Below, piece after piece: positions 37,138 to 45,722 of a stretch of DNA of 64,000 nucleotides; within the stretch, counting starts at the first letter, position 1; every line of letters begins with the position of its first letter. The DNA lies in NCBI RefSeq assembly GCF_000368765.1, contig NZ_KB849655.1, positions 1,484 to 65,483 on the forward strand, read 5' to 3'. The notes under the pieces were generated by a model, which saw only the letters and a list, made by a program, of their open reading frames with translations, was not told the DNA's origin and did not search any database. A program made the position numbers and the translations under genes. Source of the stretch: Acinetobacter junii CIP 64.5 (GTDB lineage: Bacteria; Pseudomonadota; Gammaproteobacteria; Pseudomonadales; Moraxellaceae).

Positions 37138-38641
37138 ATGCAACGATCAGTTTACCATAGCCAAGTTTATGATAGTCAAAGTATACAAGCATGGGAGCGT
37201 CGATGGTTTGCTCAACGGAATTCCTCTTTAGGTTTAATGCAGCAAGCAGCTTGGGCAATAGCGCAAAACTTAAATAAACAATTTCTAGCTAAAAAAATTA
37301 AACATATCGCGGTCTGGAGTGGTCAGGGCAATAATGCAGGTGATGGCTATTATATAGCTGCATTTTTAAAGCAGCAGGGATTTAAAGTAACCGTGTTTGC
37401 TACAGAGCTAGGTCATTCTAAGGATTTACAACAGGCATTTCATTACGCACAAAGCCAACAAGTTGATACACAAACAATTGACTATTTATTGTCTGAACAT
37501 GAGATAAACCAAGACTTACCCATATTCGATTGTCATATAGATGCTTTATTTGGGATCGGATTAAATCGAATGCTGGATCAAAAATGGCAAAATATTATTC
37601 ACCTCTATAATTTGCAAACAGGTTTCAAAGTGTCGGTTGATATTCCTAGTGGAATTCATGCTGATACTGGTCAGGCTTTACCTTGTGCAATTGAAGCAGA
37701 TCAAACTTTTACCCTATTGGGATACAAAGCTGGATTGTTTACAGGTCAAGGCAAGGAGTATGTGGGAAAACTGCATTTAGTCAGCTTGATCCCAATTGAT
37801 GCAGAATTAAAACCACTTGCTTATTTATCTCCTGAACGAATTGCTTTACCGAAGCGCAAAGCCTTTGGTCATAAAGGAAGTTATGGACATGTGCTAGTCG
37901 TCGGTGGACACGCCGATATGGGGGGGGGCAGTCATTATGTCTGCTGAAGCTGCTTTTCATGCTGGTGCAGGCAAAGTTACAGTGGTTTGCCATTCTAAAC
38001 ATCATCAAGCAATTCTAGCGCGTTCACCTAATATTATGGTGAGAGATATTAATGGGCTTGATCAAGGGCTTATTCAACATTTATTAGCACAAGTCGACGC
38101 AGTCTGTTTTGGAATGGGTTTAGGACGAGATGAATGGGCTGAAAATATCTATCAATTATGGTTTGATTTACTTAATAAAAATTCACATTTAGAAGTTGTA
38201 TTGGATGCTGATGGATTATGGTTTTTGGCACGATATCCGCAGCAATTAAGTGCACATGTTTATGCAACTCCACATTCAGGTGAGGCAGCAACTTTGTTGG
38301 GTTGTAAAGCAGCAGATATTGAACAAGATCGAATTGCCGCGATTTATCAGCTACAACAAAAATATGCAGGACAATGGGTGCTTAAAGGTGCAGGGAGTCT
38401 GACATTAGATGATCAATTATGGATTTGCACTCAAGGTAATGCGGGGATGGGAACGGGTGGAATGGGGGATGTACTGGCAGGCATGATTGCGAGTCTAAAA
38501 GCGCAATTTCATGAGCAAGTCTCATTACATGAAATTGTCAGCTTACATGCACAGGCAGGGGATTTACTCGCTGAACAAGGAATCAGAGGTTTGCAAGCAC
38601 ATGAAATGGGGAAGGTAATTTATCAAGTTGTAAATCAGTAA
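37138..38641 (+). pseudogene. nnr: Bifunctional NAD(P)HX epimerase/dehydratase, split by a 9-G tract
   Basis: Metabolite-repair enzyme that restores damaged NADH/NADPH hydrates. The N-terminal part (37138 to about 37920) is the YjeF_N epimerase, with WSGQGNNAGDGYYIAAFLKQ and SVDIPSGIHADTGQAL. The C-terminal part, read in the next frame, is the ADP/ATP-dependent dehydratase, with MSAEAAFHAGAGKVTVVCHS and GNAGMGTGGMGDVLAGMIAS. The two join only if the run of nine G at 37920-37928 is read as eight. As given, the first frame stops at 37947, just after the run, and the dehydratase is out of frame. It could be a real mutation, a slipping tract or a base-call error. Confidence 0.9.
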
Positions 38642-38644
38642 ATC

Positions 38645-39190
38645 TTAACGCCGTCTACTACTCGAACGACTGCGTCCACGAGCCATCCCGCCTAATGCAT
38701 TTAAAACAGCCATTTTGCTCATACTTCCCGAAGCGTGGGCATGGCAAATAGCAGCAGCTAGGGCATCGGCTGCATCGGCTTGCGGTTGAATAGTAAGGTT
38801 AAGTAATTTCATCACCATCATTTGCACTTGTTCTTTTTCGGCTGCACCATAACCAACTACAGACTGTTTAATCTGACGTGCTGTGTATTCAGCTACTTGT
38901 AAGTCTAAATTCACCAAGGCAGCAATCGCAGCACCGCGTGCCTGACCGAGTTTCAAAGCTGAATCAGGATTTTGAGCCATAAATACTTGTTCAACAGCAG
39001 CTTCGGTAGGACCGTGAAATTTAACAATACGCTCAATACCTGCGAAAATTCTTTTTAAACGCTCAGGCATTTCTTGTGTTTCTGTACGAATGGTACCCGC
39101 ATCGACAAAGCGTAGCTTATTACCATCCTTTTCGATAATCCCGTAACCTGTTAAGCGTGAACCAGGATCAATACCAATTATGAGTGACAT
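38645..39190 (-). CDS. ruvC: Holliday-junction endonuclease RuvC
   Basis: A 181-residue RNase-H-fold nuclease that cuts Holliday junctions in concert with RuvAB. The catalytic acidic residues are present: Asp8 ([14 protein letters not shown]), a Glu in [12 protein letters not shown], and Asp residues in [15 protein letters not shown]. The tail is Arg/Ser-rich ([10 protein letters not shown]). It stands apart from ruvAB and converges on nnr, with four bases between the stops. Confidence 0.95.
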   Translation of the reverse strand: MSLIIGIDPGSRLTGYGIIEKDGNKLRFVDAGTIRTETQEMPERLKRIFAGIERIVKFHGPTEAAVEQVFMAQNPDSALKLGQARGAAIAALVNLDLQVAEYTARQIKQSVVGYGAAEKEQVQMMVMKLLNLTIQPQADAADALAAAICHAHASGSMSKMAVLNALGGMARGRSRSSSRRR

Positions 39191-39466
39191 GCAGCACTAT
39201 AAAAATAAAAGAATGTTGATATTGTTACATATAGCCTTTTGCCTTGTACAATTTTTTGTTGGATAAAAATTTCAGTCATTTAAAGAGTCGATTTAAAAGA
39301 TTTTGACTAGTAGGAGTGTGATTTAAAAAATTTGTTTGAATTATTTGAATGACGTAAAGAATTTCCTTTTTTGTATTAAATATGAGCAAGTATTTTAGTT
39401 TTTAAAGATTTATGGAGAAAAAGTTTGCATTAAATTAGCTAAGGGCGTATAAAGCTAACTCGCTGA
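39191..39466. other. Gap before the initiator tRNA
   Basis: No gene is seen. A TATAA-like box lies in GCGTATAAAGCT near 39446-39457, about 15 bases before the tRNA, and may be part of its promoter. Confidence 0.4.
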
Positions 39467-39543
<77 letters not shown>

Positions 39544-39720
39544 ATTTATTTTGCTCTGTGATCTATAAAAACGTTGTTGTTTTCTTAAACAGTAACGAGT
39601 TAGCTGAAATAAACCTAAAAAGCTAAAATTATTATTAAATCCTAGTTATGCTCTGTTTCCTTACCTAGTGTTGTAGTAAATCCAAGTTGTCACTTGAGCT
39701 CAGTCATGAGTATTTAAGTT

Positions 39721-39939
39721 TTGAAAATTATCAATGAATGGCATATTGCCACAGCCACAAATGGCAATGAAATTAATGTACAAATTATTCCCCTCAAACG
39801 TCAGCAAAGCACGCTTAATGGCTTTAAATGGGTTGAGGTAGGAAAAAAAATCCTTTTACAATCTGGTCAAGAAATTGAATTTAATCTTGATGGTAGAAGT
39901 TTTTATACATCACCAAACCAGTTGTATCGACTAAATTAG
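39721..39939 (+). CDS. Small hypothetical protein
   Basis: A 72-residue basic protein starting KIINEWHIATATNGNEINVQ and ending SFYTSPNQLYRLN. It has a beta-strand pattern with no membrane segment. No family is recognised. The start is a TTG without a strong ribosome site and no ATG lies in frame, so the start is doubtful. It lies alone between the initiator tRNA and the cold-shock gene. Confidence 0.5.
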   Translation: MKIINEWHIATATNGNEINVQIIPLKRQQSTLNGFKWVEVGKKILLQSGQEIEFNLDGRSFYTSPNQLYRLN

Positions 39940-40315
39940 TCATATTTGAGCCTAACATAGAAATATTGTTACATTTTTAGGTTGGGCTTTATTTGATTAT
40001 TCTCTTAGTTATAATTGTTTTTTTAGCTTTTTTATGAATATAAAATCCTTACAATTCAATAATTAAATATAAAAAATCTAATTTTTTAAATAATAATTGA
40101 AAATTATCTATATAAATAAGCAGATATTTATTGCTTGTAAAAAGCAAACTCGTGTATAGTGGTTCTTAACTAGAAGAATAACACTGTTGATTCAGCAAAT
40201 CTTTAATTTCGTAGTTTAGTTAAACCTCTCGTTTTATCAGATTTTAGTCTCAAAGTTTTATTACTCCAAGTTATTTGCTGCTAAGCATCCCGAATTTTTT
40301 AAATAGGTTAAAGAT
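39940..40315 (+). promoter_or_regulatory. A+T-rich gap and long leader of the cold-shock gene
   Basis: There is no gene in this stretch. If transcription starts near the -10-like TATAGT at 40155-40160, the leader would be about 150 bases. Long structured leaders are typical of cspA-type genes and act as thermosensors. I did not find a classical cold-box. Confidence 0.4.
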
Positions 40316-40534
40316 ATGTCTAACACTGCGACTGGTACAGTTAAATGGTTCAACGAAACTAAAGGTTTTGGTTTCATCCATGCTGATTCTGGACAAGATG
40401 TTTTTGCTCATTTTAGCGAAATCCAAAGCAATGGTTTCAAAGTTCTTCATGAAGGACAACGCGTGTCATTTACTGTTGCTCAAGGCAAAAAAGGCCCACA
40501 AGCAACTGGTATTACTGTAGTTGCTCAAAACTAA
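40316..40534 (+). CDS. Cold-shock protein (CspA family)
   Basis: A 72-residue single-stranded nucleic-acid-binding beta-barrel. It has [20 protein letters not shown], including RNP1 (KGFGFI), and DVFAHFSEI with RNP2. It acts as an RNA chaperone. The length and sequence are typical of CspA proteins, but which paralogue cannot be told from this window. A terminator follows at 40545, and an IS5-family element sits 90 bases beyond the stop. Confidence 0.94.
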   Translation: MSNTATGTVKWFNETKGFGFIHADSGQDVFAHFSEIQSNGFKVLHEGQRVSFTVAQGKKGPQATGITVVAQN

Positions 40535-40544
40535 TAGTATACCG

Positions 40545-40580
40545 CAGAAAAAAGCTCACTTTGGTGGGCTTTTTTTATGG
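40545..40580 (+). terminator. Terminator after the cold-shock gene
   Basis: AAAAAAGCTCAC-tttg-GTGGGCTTTTTTT forms a hairpin with one mismatch (A-G) in the stem, followed by a run of T. Confidence 0.8.
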
Positions 40581-40623
40581 TAAAAAAACCATAAATCTAT
40601 CAAATTTCTTCTTCTGCTAAATT

Positions 40624-41483
40624 AGGGTCTGTTGACATTTACTGTTCATAATTAAACCTATAAAGGTAGCCATAAAAATATACAGGCTAAGGCAACAGCA
40701 CTTTGATAATTTCTTTTGAGCTTGTCATATCGAGTAGCTATCCCTCTAAATTGTTTTAATCTACAAAACATATTTTCAACTAAATGCCTGATTTTATATA
40801 AATACCAATCCATATGATCATTGTTCGATTGGCTATTTATTTTCTTTGGTATATTCGCTTTTGTTCCTGTTTTTCTGATCTGCTCACGCAGTGGTTCTGA
40901 ATCATAGCCTTTATCTGCGCATACCACTTCTGTCTCTTTTAAATCTAATGTTGCTATTAAATCAGATGCAACTTTGATGTCATGTGTAGTGCCATCGGTA
41001 ATCATGAAATCAATAGGATTGCCATGTGAATCAACAATCAAATGTATTTTTGAGGAGTTTCCTCCTACACTTTTAGAAATGGATTGATTCGCTATACCGG
41101 CAGAATGTTGATGAGCACGTACGTGAGAGCCATCAATAAAAATCCACTCCATATCGGGGCATGATGCTAATAATTTGAATAATCTAAGCAACTTACCGCT
41201 GCTTGACCAACGATTAAAACGTTTGAAAATAGAGTTTGATTGACCGAAATAGGAAGGAATATCTCGCCACGGACAGCCTGTTCTAATTCTATAGAGAATA
41301 GCTTCAATAAAATTACGTAAATTTGAGTTGTGATGAATAGATAAATTACGCAAAATAGTTTTCAACTTTTGCCAGTGTTGATCTGTCAGCATGGTACGAG
41401 GCATAGCGAATAGTAAAATTAGGTTTGGCGATTTGATTTTACTACTTCGCTATTTTTTTAAGCTAAAAGTGTCAACACACCCT
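40624..41483 (-). mobile_element. IS5-family insertion sequence with AATT target duplication
   Basis: The ends AGGGTCTGTTGACATTT and AGGGTGTGTTGACACTT (right end complemented) form imperfect terminal inverted repeats. The 4-base sequence AATT lies directly outside both ends (40620-40623 and 41484-41487). The element is 860 bases, carries one transposase gene on the minus strand, and looks intact and recent. Confidence 0.88.
40658..41404 (-). CDS. IS5-family transposase
   Basis: Complete 248-residue DDE transposase. It begins PRTMLTDQHWQKLKTILRNL. The catalytic positions are in EWIFIDGSHVRAHQHSAG, VVCADKGYDSEPLR and the C-terminal HLVENMFCRLKQFRGIATRY. The single open frame runs to LACIFLWLPL, as in related Acinetobacter IS5 elements. 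It is probably active. Confidence 0.93.
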   Translation of the reverse strand: MPRTMLTDQHWQKLKTILRNLSIHHNSNLRNFIEAILYRIRTGCPWRDIPSYFGQSNSIFKRFNRWSSSGKLLRLFKLLASCPDMEWIFIDGSHVRAHQHSAGIANQSISKSVGGNSSKIHLIVDSHGNPIDFMITDGTTHDIKVASDLIATLDLKETEVVCADKGYDSEPLREQIRKTGTKANIPKKINSQSNNDHMDWYLYKIRHLVENMFCRLKQFRGIATRYDKLKRNYQSAVALACIFLWLPL

Positions 41484-41600
41484 AATTGTTTAAACCCAAT
41501 GTTAAAAAAGTATTGCATGCTCTACGACTTTTTGCTAATTTCAATTCGACGATTATTTCGGCAGATTAAAGATTAGCGTACATTTGATGAGCATGCGGTT

Positions 41601-41717
41601 ATGGATAACATAGAGCAATACACTCAAGGGTTTGAACATGAAGTTCACGTGCAGTGTAAAAGATCATTAGGGACATTGTTATTTAGCTTTGTTGTCTTGC
41701 TAGTAACAAGTTTGTAA
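41601..41717 (+). CDS. Very small membrane protein (38 residues)
   Basis: A short frame from the ATG at 41601 reads MDNIEQYTQGFEHEVHVQCK, then RSLGTLLFSFVVLLVTSL. It has a soluble start and one C-terminal membrane segment. A clear terminator begins two bases after the stop (41719), which supports a transcript ending here. No family is recognised and the ribosome site is weak. Confidence 0.45.
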   Translation: MDNIEQYTQGFEHEVHVQCKRSLGTLLFSFVVLLVTSL

Positions 41718-41718
41718 T

Positions 41719-41744
41719 TAAAAAGCACCTAAGGGTGCTTTTTT
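41719..41744 (+). terminator. Terminator after the small frame at 41601
   Basis: AAAAAGCACC-taag-GGTGCTTTTTT: an 8-base-pair stem closing on a T-run. Confidence 0.8.
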
Positions 41745-41751
41745 ATGCGTT

Positions 41752-41994
41752 ATGAAAGTGACTGTTGAGGAAAAATTTTATCTTCCTGACCGTGTTTGCT
41801 ATGTGATAGGCTTTATAAAAAAGGATAAGCCTATGGATGCCATAGAAACAAAAGATTTTTCTGCTATTGCTGGTTACACGCTTGCACTTCTAGAGATGGA
41901 TGAGTGGATTAATACTCGGCCTTTTTTTTATCAAATAAAGACGCATTATTTGGTTGATCAAGCGATTAGGCTTGAATACATCATTATCCAGTAG
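41752..41994 (+). CDS. Hypothetical protein
   Basis: An 80-residue soluble protein (KVTVEEKFYLPDRVCYVIGF, ending AIRLEYIIIQ) with a mixed strand/helix pattern. No family is recognised. Its ATG lies within the T-rich end of the upstream terminator, and no good ribosome site is visible, so expression is uncertain. Confidence 0.5.
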   Translation: MKVTVEEKFYLPDRVCYVIGFIKKDKPMDAIETKDFSAIAGYTLALLEMDEWINTRPFFYQIKTHYLVDQAIRLEYIIIQ

Positions 41995-42199
41995 AGATAA
42001 TTTAGAAACTTTAGCCTGGTAAGAATGAACTTTGAATGGCATAGATCATAAATACATCTAAAGTATATTTTTTTTAATAAGTTGTATTGCTGAGCTAAAA
42101 TCCTACAAATATTCAAACTATTTTTCTGTTTCAAATCATCGACATAATTTGTAAATTTTTTTGATATCTTTAATTTTTTACACATAAGAATTTATTTTC

Positions 42200-42634
42200 A
42201 TGAAAAAGTTATTCATCATCAGTACGGTATTCCTTTCAATATCAGCATGCTCATCTACTCCAAATAAAGATGTGTCACCTCCTAAAATTGGTATGCCTAA
42301 TCCAGCCAGCCAATATTGTATAGAGCAAGGTGGGCAATTAGAAATTAGAAATGAAGCGAATGGTCAGGTCGGATACTGTAAATTTCCGAATGGTAAAGTT
42401 GTAGAAGAGTGGGAGCTTTTTAGAGCAAATCAACCTAAATGCGATGCGGAAGAGGCTCAAAAATTAATTGGTCAGTCTAGGTTAAGTGATCAACAAATTA
42501 AACAAAAAACTCAATCAGAAATTGTTCGCACAGTTGCACCAAATCAGCCCGTAACAATGGATTATCGTGAAAATCGAGTTACTGTTACGATAGACCCAAG
42601 CTCTAAGAAAATCTTAAATGCGAGCTGTGGCTAA
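42200..42634 (+). CDS. Lipoprotein with DUF333 and peptidase-inhibitor-I78-like domains
   Basis: A 144-residue lipoprotein. The signal peptide ends in a lipobox (LSISAC, modified Cys17). Residues 34-75 are a DUF333 domain (NPASQYCIEQGGQLEIRNEA, ending EEWELFR). The C-terminal half, starting CDAEEAQKLIGQ and ending DPSSKKILNASCG, has the I78-type inhibitor pattern, including VTMDYRENRVTV. Its place in the envelope and a role in blocking proteases are inferred from family. The gene stands alone. Confidence 0.85.
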   Translation: MKKLFIISTVFLSISACSSTPNKDVSPPKIGMPNPASQYCIEQGGQLEIRNEANGQVGYCKFPNGKVVEEWELFRANQPKCDAEEAQKLIGQSRLSDQQIKQKTQSEIVRTVAPNQPVTMDYRENRVTVTIDPSSKKILNASCG

Positions 42635-42821
42635 CATTTATAAAAATTATAAGCTCTCATCTTGAATGTCTTCAGATGAGAGTGTTTCTGAAAATAGGGT
42701 AAGCCGTAAAACTTGATAAATTCGAAATTGTACCCATATCTTAATTTATTGAGTTCGTATTGATTAATATGTAAGAATGATCAATTGAACTGACACAAGT
42801 TTTTATTTTTTGAGATTTGAG

Positions 42822-43385
42822 ATGAATCTACTTCTTATCGTGGTTTTAGGTACTATTGCTGAGGTTTTAGTATGGATTGGCGTGGGTGACCTCGTTGGAA
42901 GTATGTGGTATGTCTTCTTCTGGTTTGTGCTTGCTTTCTTTATTGGTTTAAACCTTTTTCGATATAGTACTGCTAATATCATGCCTCAATTGCAGCAGAT
43001 GCAAATGACAGGGCAATTAGGTGCAGATCCTGCTGTTACTAAGAAACTTGCATTAGCAATGTCTGGTTTCTTTTTAATGATTCCAGGATTAATTTCTGAT
43101 GTACTTGCTTTATTGGTGTTGATTCCTTCTGTACAAACAGCTTTTCGTAATGCTTTGATGAAAACAATGGCCAAACGTCAGCAAGCGATGATGGATCAAA
43201 TGATGGGTGGTATGGGAGGCGGCGGAGCTGCTGGACAAAATCCTTTTGCTGATTTGATGCGCCAAATGCAAGAAATGCAAAATCAACAGGGCGGTGGTCA
43301 ATACCGCGATTCAACCATTATTGATGGTGAAGCGAGAGAAGTGAAACCAGATCAAAAGAAAATCGAATTTAAAGATGTAAACTAA
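42822..43385 (+). CDS. fxsA: FxsA-family membrane protein
   Basis: A 187-residue inner-membrane protein with three or four membrane segments in the first 100 residues (LLIVVLGTIAEVLVWIGVGD, SGFFLMIPGLISDVLALLVL). A Met/Gln/Gly-rich cytoplasmic tail follows. FxsA was found in E. coli as a suppressor of F exclusion of phage T7; its normal role is unclear. I chose the ATG at 42822 rather than a TTG at 42810. A strong terminator follows at 43398. Confidence 0.9.
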   Translation: MNLLLIVVLGTIAEVLVWIGVGDLVGSMWYVFFWFVLAFFIGLNLFRYSTANIMPQLQQMQMTGQLGADPAVTKKLALAMSGFFLMIPGLISDVLALLVLIPSVQTAFRNALMKTMAKRQQAMMDQMMGGMGGGGAAGQNPFADLMRQMQEMQNQQGGGQYRDSTIIDGEAREVKPDQKKIEFKDVN

Positions 43386-43397
43386 GTTGTAATTTTT

Positions 43398-43434
43398 TAA
43401 AAAAGCACGCTCTTCTAAAGCGTGCTTTTTTATT
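43398..43434. terminator. Terminator after fxsA
   Basis: AAAAAAGCACGCT-cttctaa-AGCGTGCTTTTTT has A and T runs on both sides, so it also serves the minus-strand gene at 43430. Confidence 0.88.
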
Positions 43435-43618
43435 TTTGTTTGCTTGTATCTGTATCTGTATCTGTGCTTTGTTCTAAATTTTCAGATAGATTTTGTGTTT
43501 CAGCAGTTTTTTTATATTGTGTCGGAGCTAATGTCGTAACTTGATTTTCTGATTGTTTGTATTTTCTACTGCGATTTGCTCGTTCGCGAAATCCACCTTT
43601 AGTAATTAATTGAGTCAT
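43430..43618 (-). CDS. Small basic hypothetical protein with TDTDTDT tail
   Basis: A 62-residue polar protein. It is basic at the start (KGGFRERANRSRKYKQ) and ends STDTDTDTSKQK. The tail is coded by a short tandem hexamer repeat (GTATCT three times on the plus strand, near 43446-43463). AAAGAG lies before the ATG. No family is recognised. It may be a genuine small gene, since a shared terminator fits its end. Confidence 0.55.
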   Translation of the reverse strand: MTQLITKGGFRERANRSRKYKQSENQVTTLAPTQYKKTAETQNLSENLEQSTDTDTDTSKQK

Positions 43619-43862
43619 GATATTTACTCTTTGATCCTAGCCCAATATTTTAGCAAAATTATGTGAAAGATCAAAATAATGACTAATTACTGAATTTACC
43701 TCGATTGTAATGATTTCATAAAAATGACATATTTTTTTTGTTAAATGAGCTGGTACGGTCATAAATCAAGATTGAAATCTTGATTTATTTCTCATAGGAT
43801 AAAAGTGCGACGGTAAAAATTGTTGTAAAAAGAAAATAAAAAATAACAATCGGGAGGAAAAA

Positions 43863-44120
43863 ATGATGTTATATCAATATCATTGTGCATGCTGTGACAA
43901 GGTTGTTGCTTCAACTGATAAAGAGTGTCCACATTGCGGTTCGCAACACATTAGGAGTCCTTATGGGCTTTGGATGTTTTGTGTGGCAGCATGTTTGGCT
44001 GTAGTTGTTATTGTGAAGCTTGCGCATATGTATTCGCAACATCATCAAGAAGAACAGCCTGTTCAAAATACGTCTATTTTTGAAGTTCTAAAGCAAGACA
44101 ATATGAATTCGGGAAATTAA
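43863..44120 (+). CDS. Zinc-ribbon membrane protein
   Basis: An 85-residue protein with a four-Cys zinc ribbon (CACCDKVVASTDKECPHCGS). One membrane segment follows (MFCVAACLAVVVIVKLAHMY), then a polar tail. The layout suggests an inner-membrane protein with a cytoplasmic metal-binding knuckle. GGGAGG lies before the ATG at good distance. No named family is known to me. It has its own terminator at 44132. Confidence 0.75.
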   Translation: MMLYQYHCACCDKVVASTDKECPHCGSQHIRSPYGLWMFCVAACLAVVVIVKLAHMYSQHHQEEQPVQNTSIFEVLKQDNMNSGN

Positions 44121-44131
44121 AAATTGGGGAA

Positions 44132-44162
44132 TAAAAAAGCTCGCATGATGCAAGCTTTTTTA
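44132..44162. terminator. Terminator between the zinc-ribbon gene and metK
   Basis: AAAAAAGCTCGCAT-ga-TGCAAGCTTTTTT: a stem with one mismatch and runs on both sides, serving the converging genes. Confidence 0.75.
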
Positions 44163-44171
44163 TATGTGGGT

Positions 44172-45338
44172 TTAAAGTCCAGCAGCATCCTTAAGGATCT
44201 GAACTTTATCTGTCTTTTCCCATGTAAATGCAGTGTCAGAACCTTCGCGACCGAAGTGACCATATGCTGCAGTTTGCTTATACATCGGTTGAATTAGATT
44301 CAACATACGCGTAATACCATACGGACGTAAGTCAAAATGTTCACGTACTAGCTGAACAATAAGCTCATCTGATACTTTGCCTGTATTAAATGTATTAATT
44401 GAAATAGAAGTAGGTTCTGCAACACCAATTGCATAACTGACTTGGATTTCACATTTGTCAGCAAGACCTGCAGCAACGATATTTTTCGCAACATAACGTC
44501 CAGCATAAGCTGCAGAGCGGTCTACTTTTGATGGGTCTTTACCAGAGAAAGCACCACCACCATGACGAGCCATACCACCGTATGTATCAACAATAATTTT
44601 ACGACCAGTTAAACCACAGTCACCTACAGGACCACCAATCACAAACATACCTGTAGGATTGATGTGGAACTTGGTTTCAGCATGAAACATTTCAGCAGGA
44701 ATAATTGGTTTAATAATTTCTTCGATAATTGCTTCTTTTAACTGAGCTTGGCTGATTTCAGGATCGTGCTGAGTTGATAATACAACTGCATCTAAACGAA
44801 CTGGCATACCATTTTCATAAGCAAATGTAACTTGGCTTTTTGCATCTGGACGTAACCAAGGTAAAGCACCTGAACGACGTAATTCTGCTTGACGTTCCAT
44901 GAGGCGATGAGCGTATGAAATAGGCGCAGGCATAAGAACATCAGTCTCACGGCTTGCGTAACCGAACATTAAGCCTTGGTCACCAGCACCTTGATCTTCT
45001 GGTTTTTGACGGTCTACACCTTGAGCAATCTCAGGAGACTGCTTACCAATCATATTGATGACAGCGCATGTAGAGCCATCAAAACCTAAATCAGAATGAT
45101 GGTAACCGATTCCGTTAACTGTTTGACGTACAATCGCTTCAAAGTCCACGTTTGCTGTAGTCGTAATTTCACCAGCAAGAACAACAGCGCCTGTTTTTAC
45201 TAATGTTTCACAAGCGACACGCGCATACGGGTCTTCTTTTAGGATTGCATCTAAAATAGCATCACTAATTTGGTCAGCCATTTTGTCTGGATGACCTTCG
45301 CTTACAGATTCTGAAGTAAAAACAGCATACTCGCGCAT
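44172..45338 (-). CDS. metK: S-adenosylmethionine synthase
   Basis: Makes S-adenosylmethionine from methionine and ATP. The 388-residue product carries the family signatures [12 protein letters not shown] and [16 protein letters not shown], the N-terminal [18 protein letters not shown], and metal- and phosphate-binding Asp/Lys positions. The length is normal for bacteria. I saw no SAM-riboswitch-like structure in the 384-base gap upstream. The gene is divergent from tkt. Confidence 0.97.
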   Translation of the reverse strand: MREYAVFTSESVSEGHPDKMADQISDAILDAILKEDPYARVACETLVKTGAVVLAGEITTTANVDFEAIVRQTVNGIGYHHSDLGFDGSTCAVINMIGKQSPEIAQGVDRQKPEDQGAGDQGLMFGYASRETDVLMPAPISYAHRLMERQAELRRSGALPWLRPDAKSQVTFAYENGMPVRLDAVVLSTQHDPEISQAQLKEAIIEEIIKPIIPAEMFHAETKFHINPTGMFVIGGPVGDCGLTGRKIIVDTYGGMARHGGGAFSGKDPSKVDRSAAYAGRYVAKNIVAAGLADKCEIQVSYAIGVAEPTSISINTFNTGKVSDELIVQLVREHFDLRPYGITRMLNLIQPMYKQTAAYGHFGREGSDTAFTWEKTDKVQILKDAAGL

Positions 45339-45722
45339 GAACGTCCTATCATGGTTATTTTCAAAAAGACAGAGTATGTTACATCGACTTGGCGTATAGG
45401 ACTAGCACAAGCTGACTAAAAAGCATGAAATTATTTCATTTTCATCATGTTTTTATTGATATGTGTATAAGTAAAACTAATATTAATGCTTTAATTAATA
45501 AAGTTTTTCTGAATTGTAAATTTTCATATTTGACTGATTGTATTTTACATGTTGTTTACACGGTGAACATTTACATAAAGAATTGTATTTGAATGATCAA
45601 AATATAAGAAATATCGTGTATTGCACTTTACCCCATCTTGTTTTTTTAAGACAATAGTCGCAGTTTTTGAAAGATGATTTCTCATCTTCTCTCATCTTAT
45701 TGATTTAATCGGATTCTGACTT
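45339..45722. other. Divergent promoter gap between metK and tkt
   Basis: No gene is visible in these 384 bases. It must hold the promoters of both divergent housekeeping genes. I could not identify a riboswitch or a specific operator. Confidence 0.5.

Noticed and set aside
43440..43470. Short tandem repeats as a CRISPR array
   Set aside because: The units are six bases without spacers and are part of a coding frame.
45339..45722. Possible SAM riboswitch upstream of metK
   Set aside because: I found no kink-turn or other SAM-binding consensus, and gamma-proteobacterial metK genes rarely have one.
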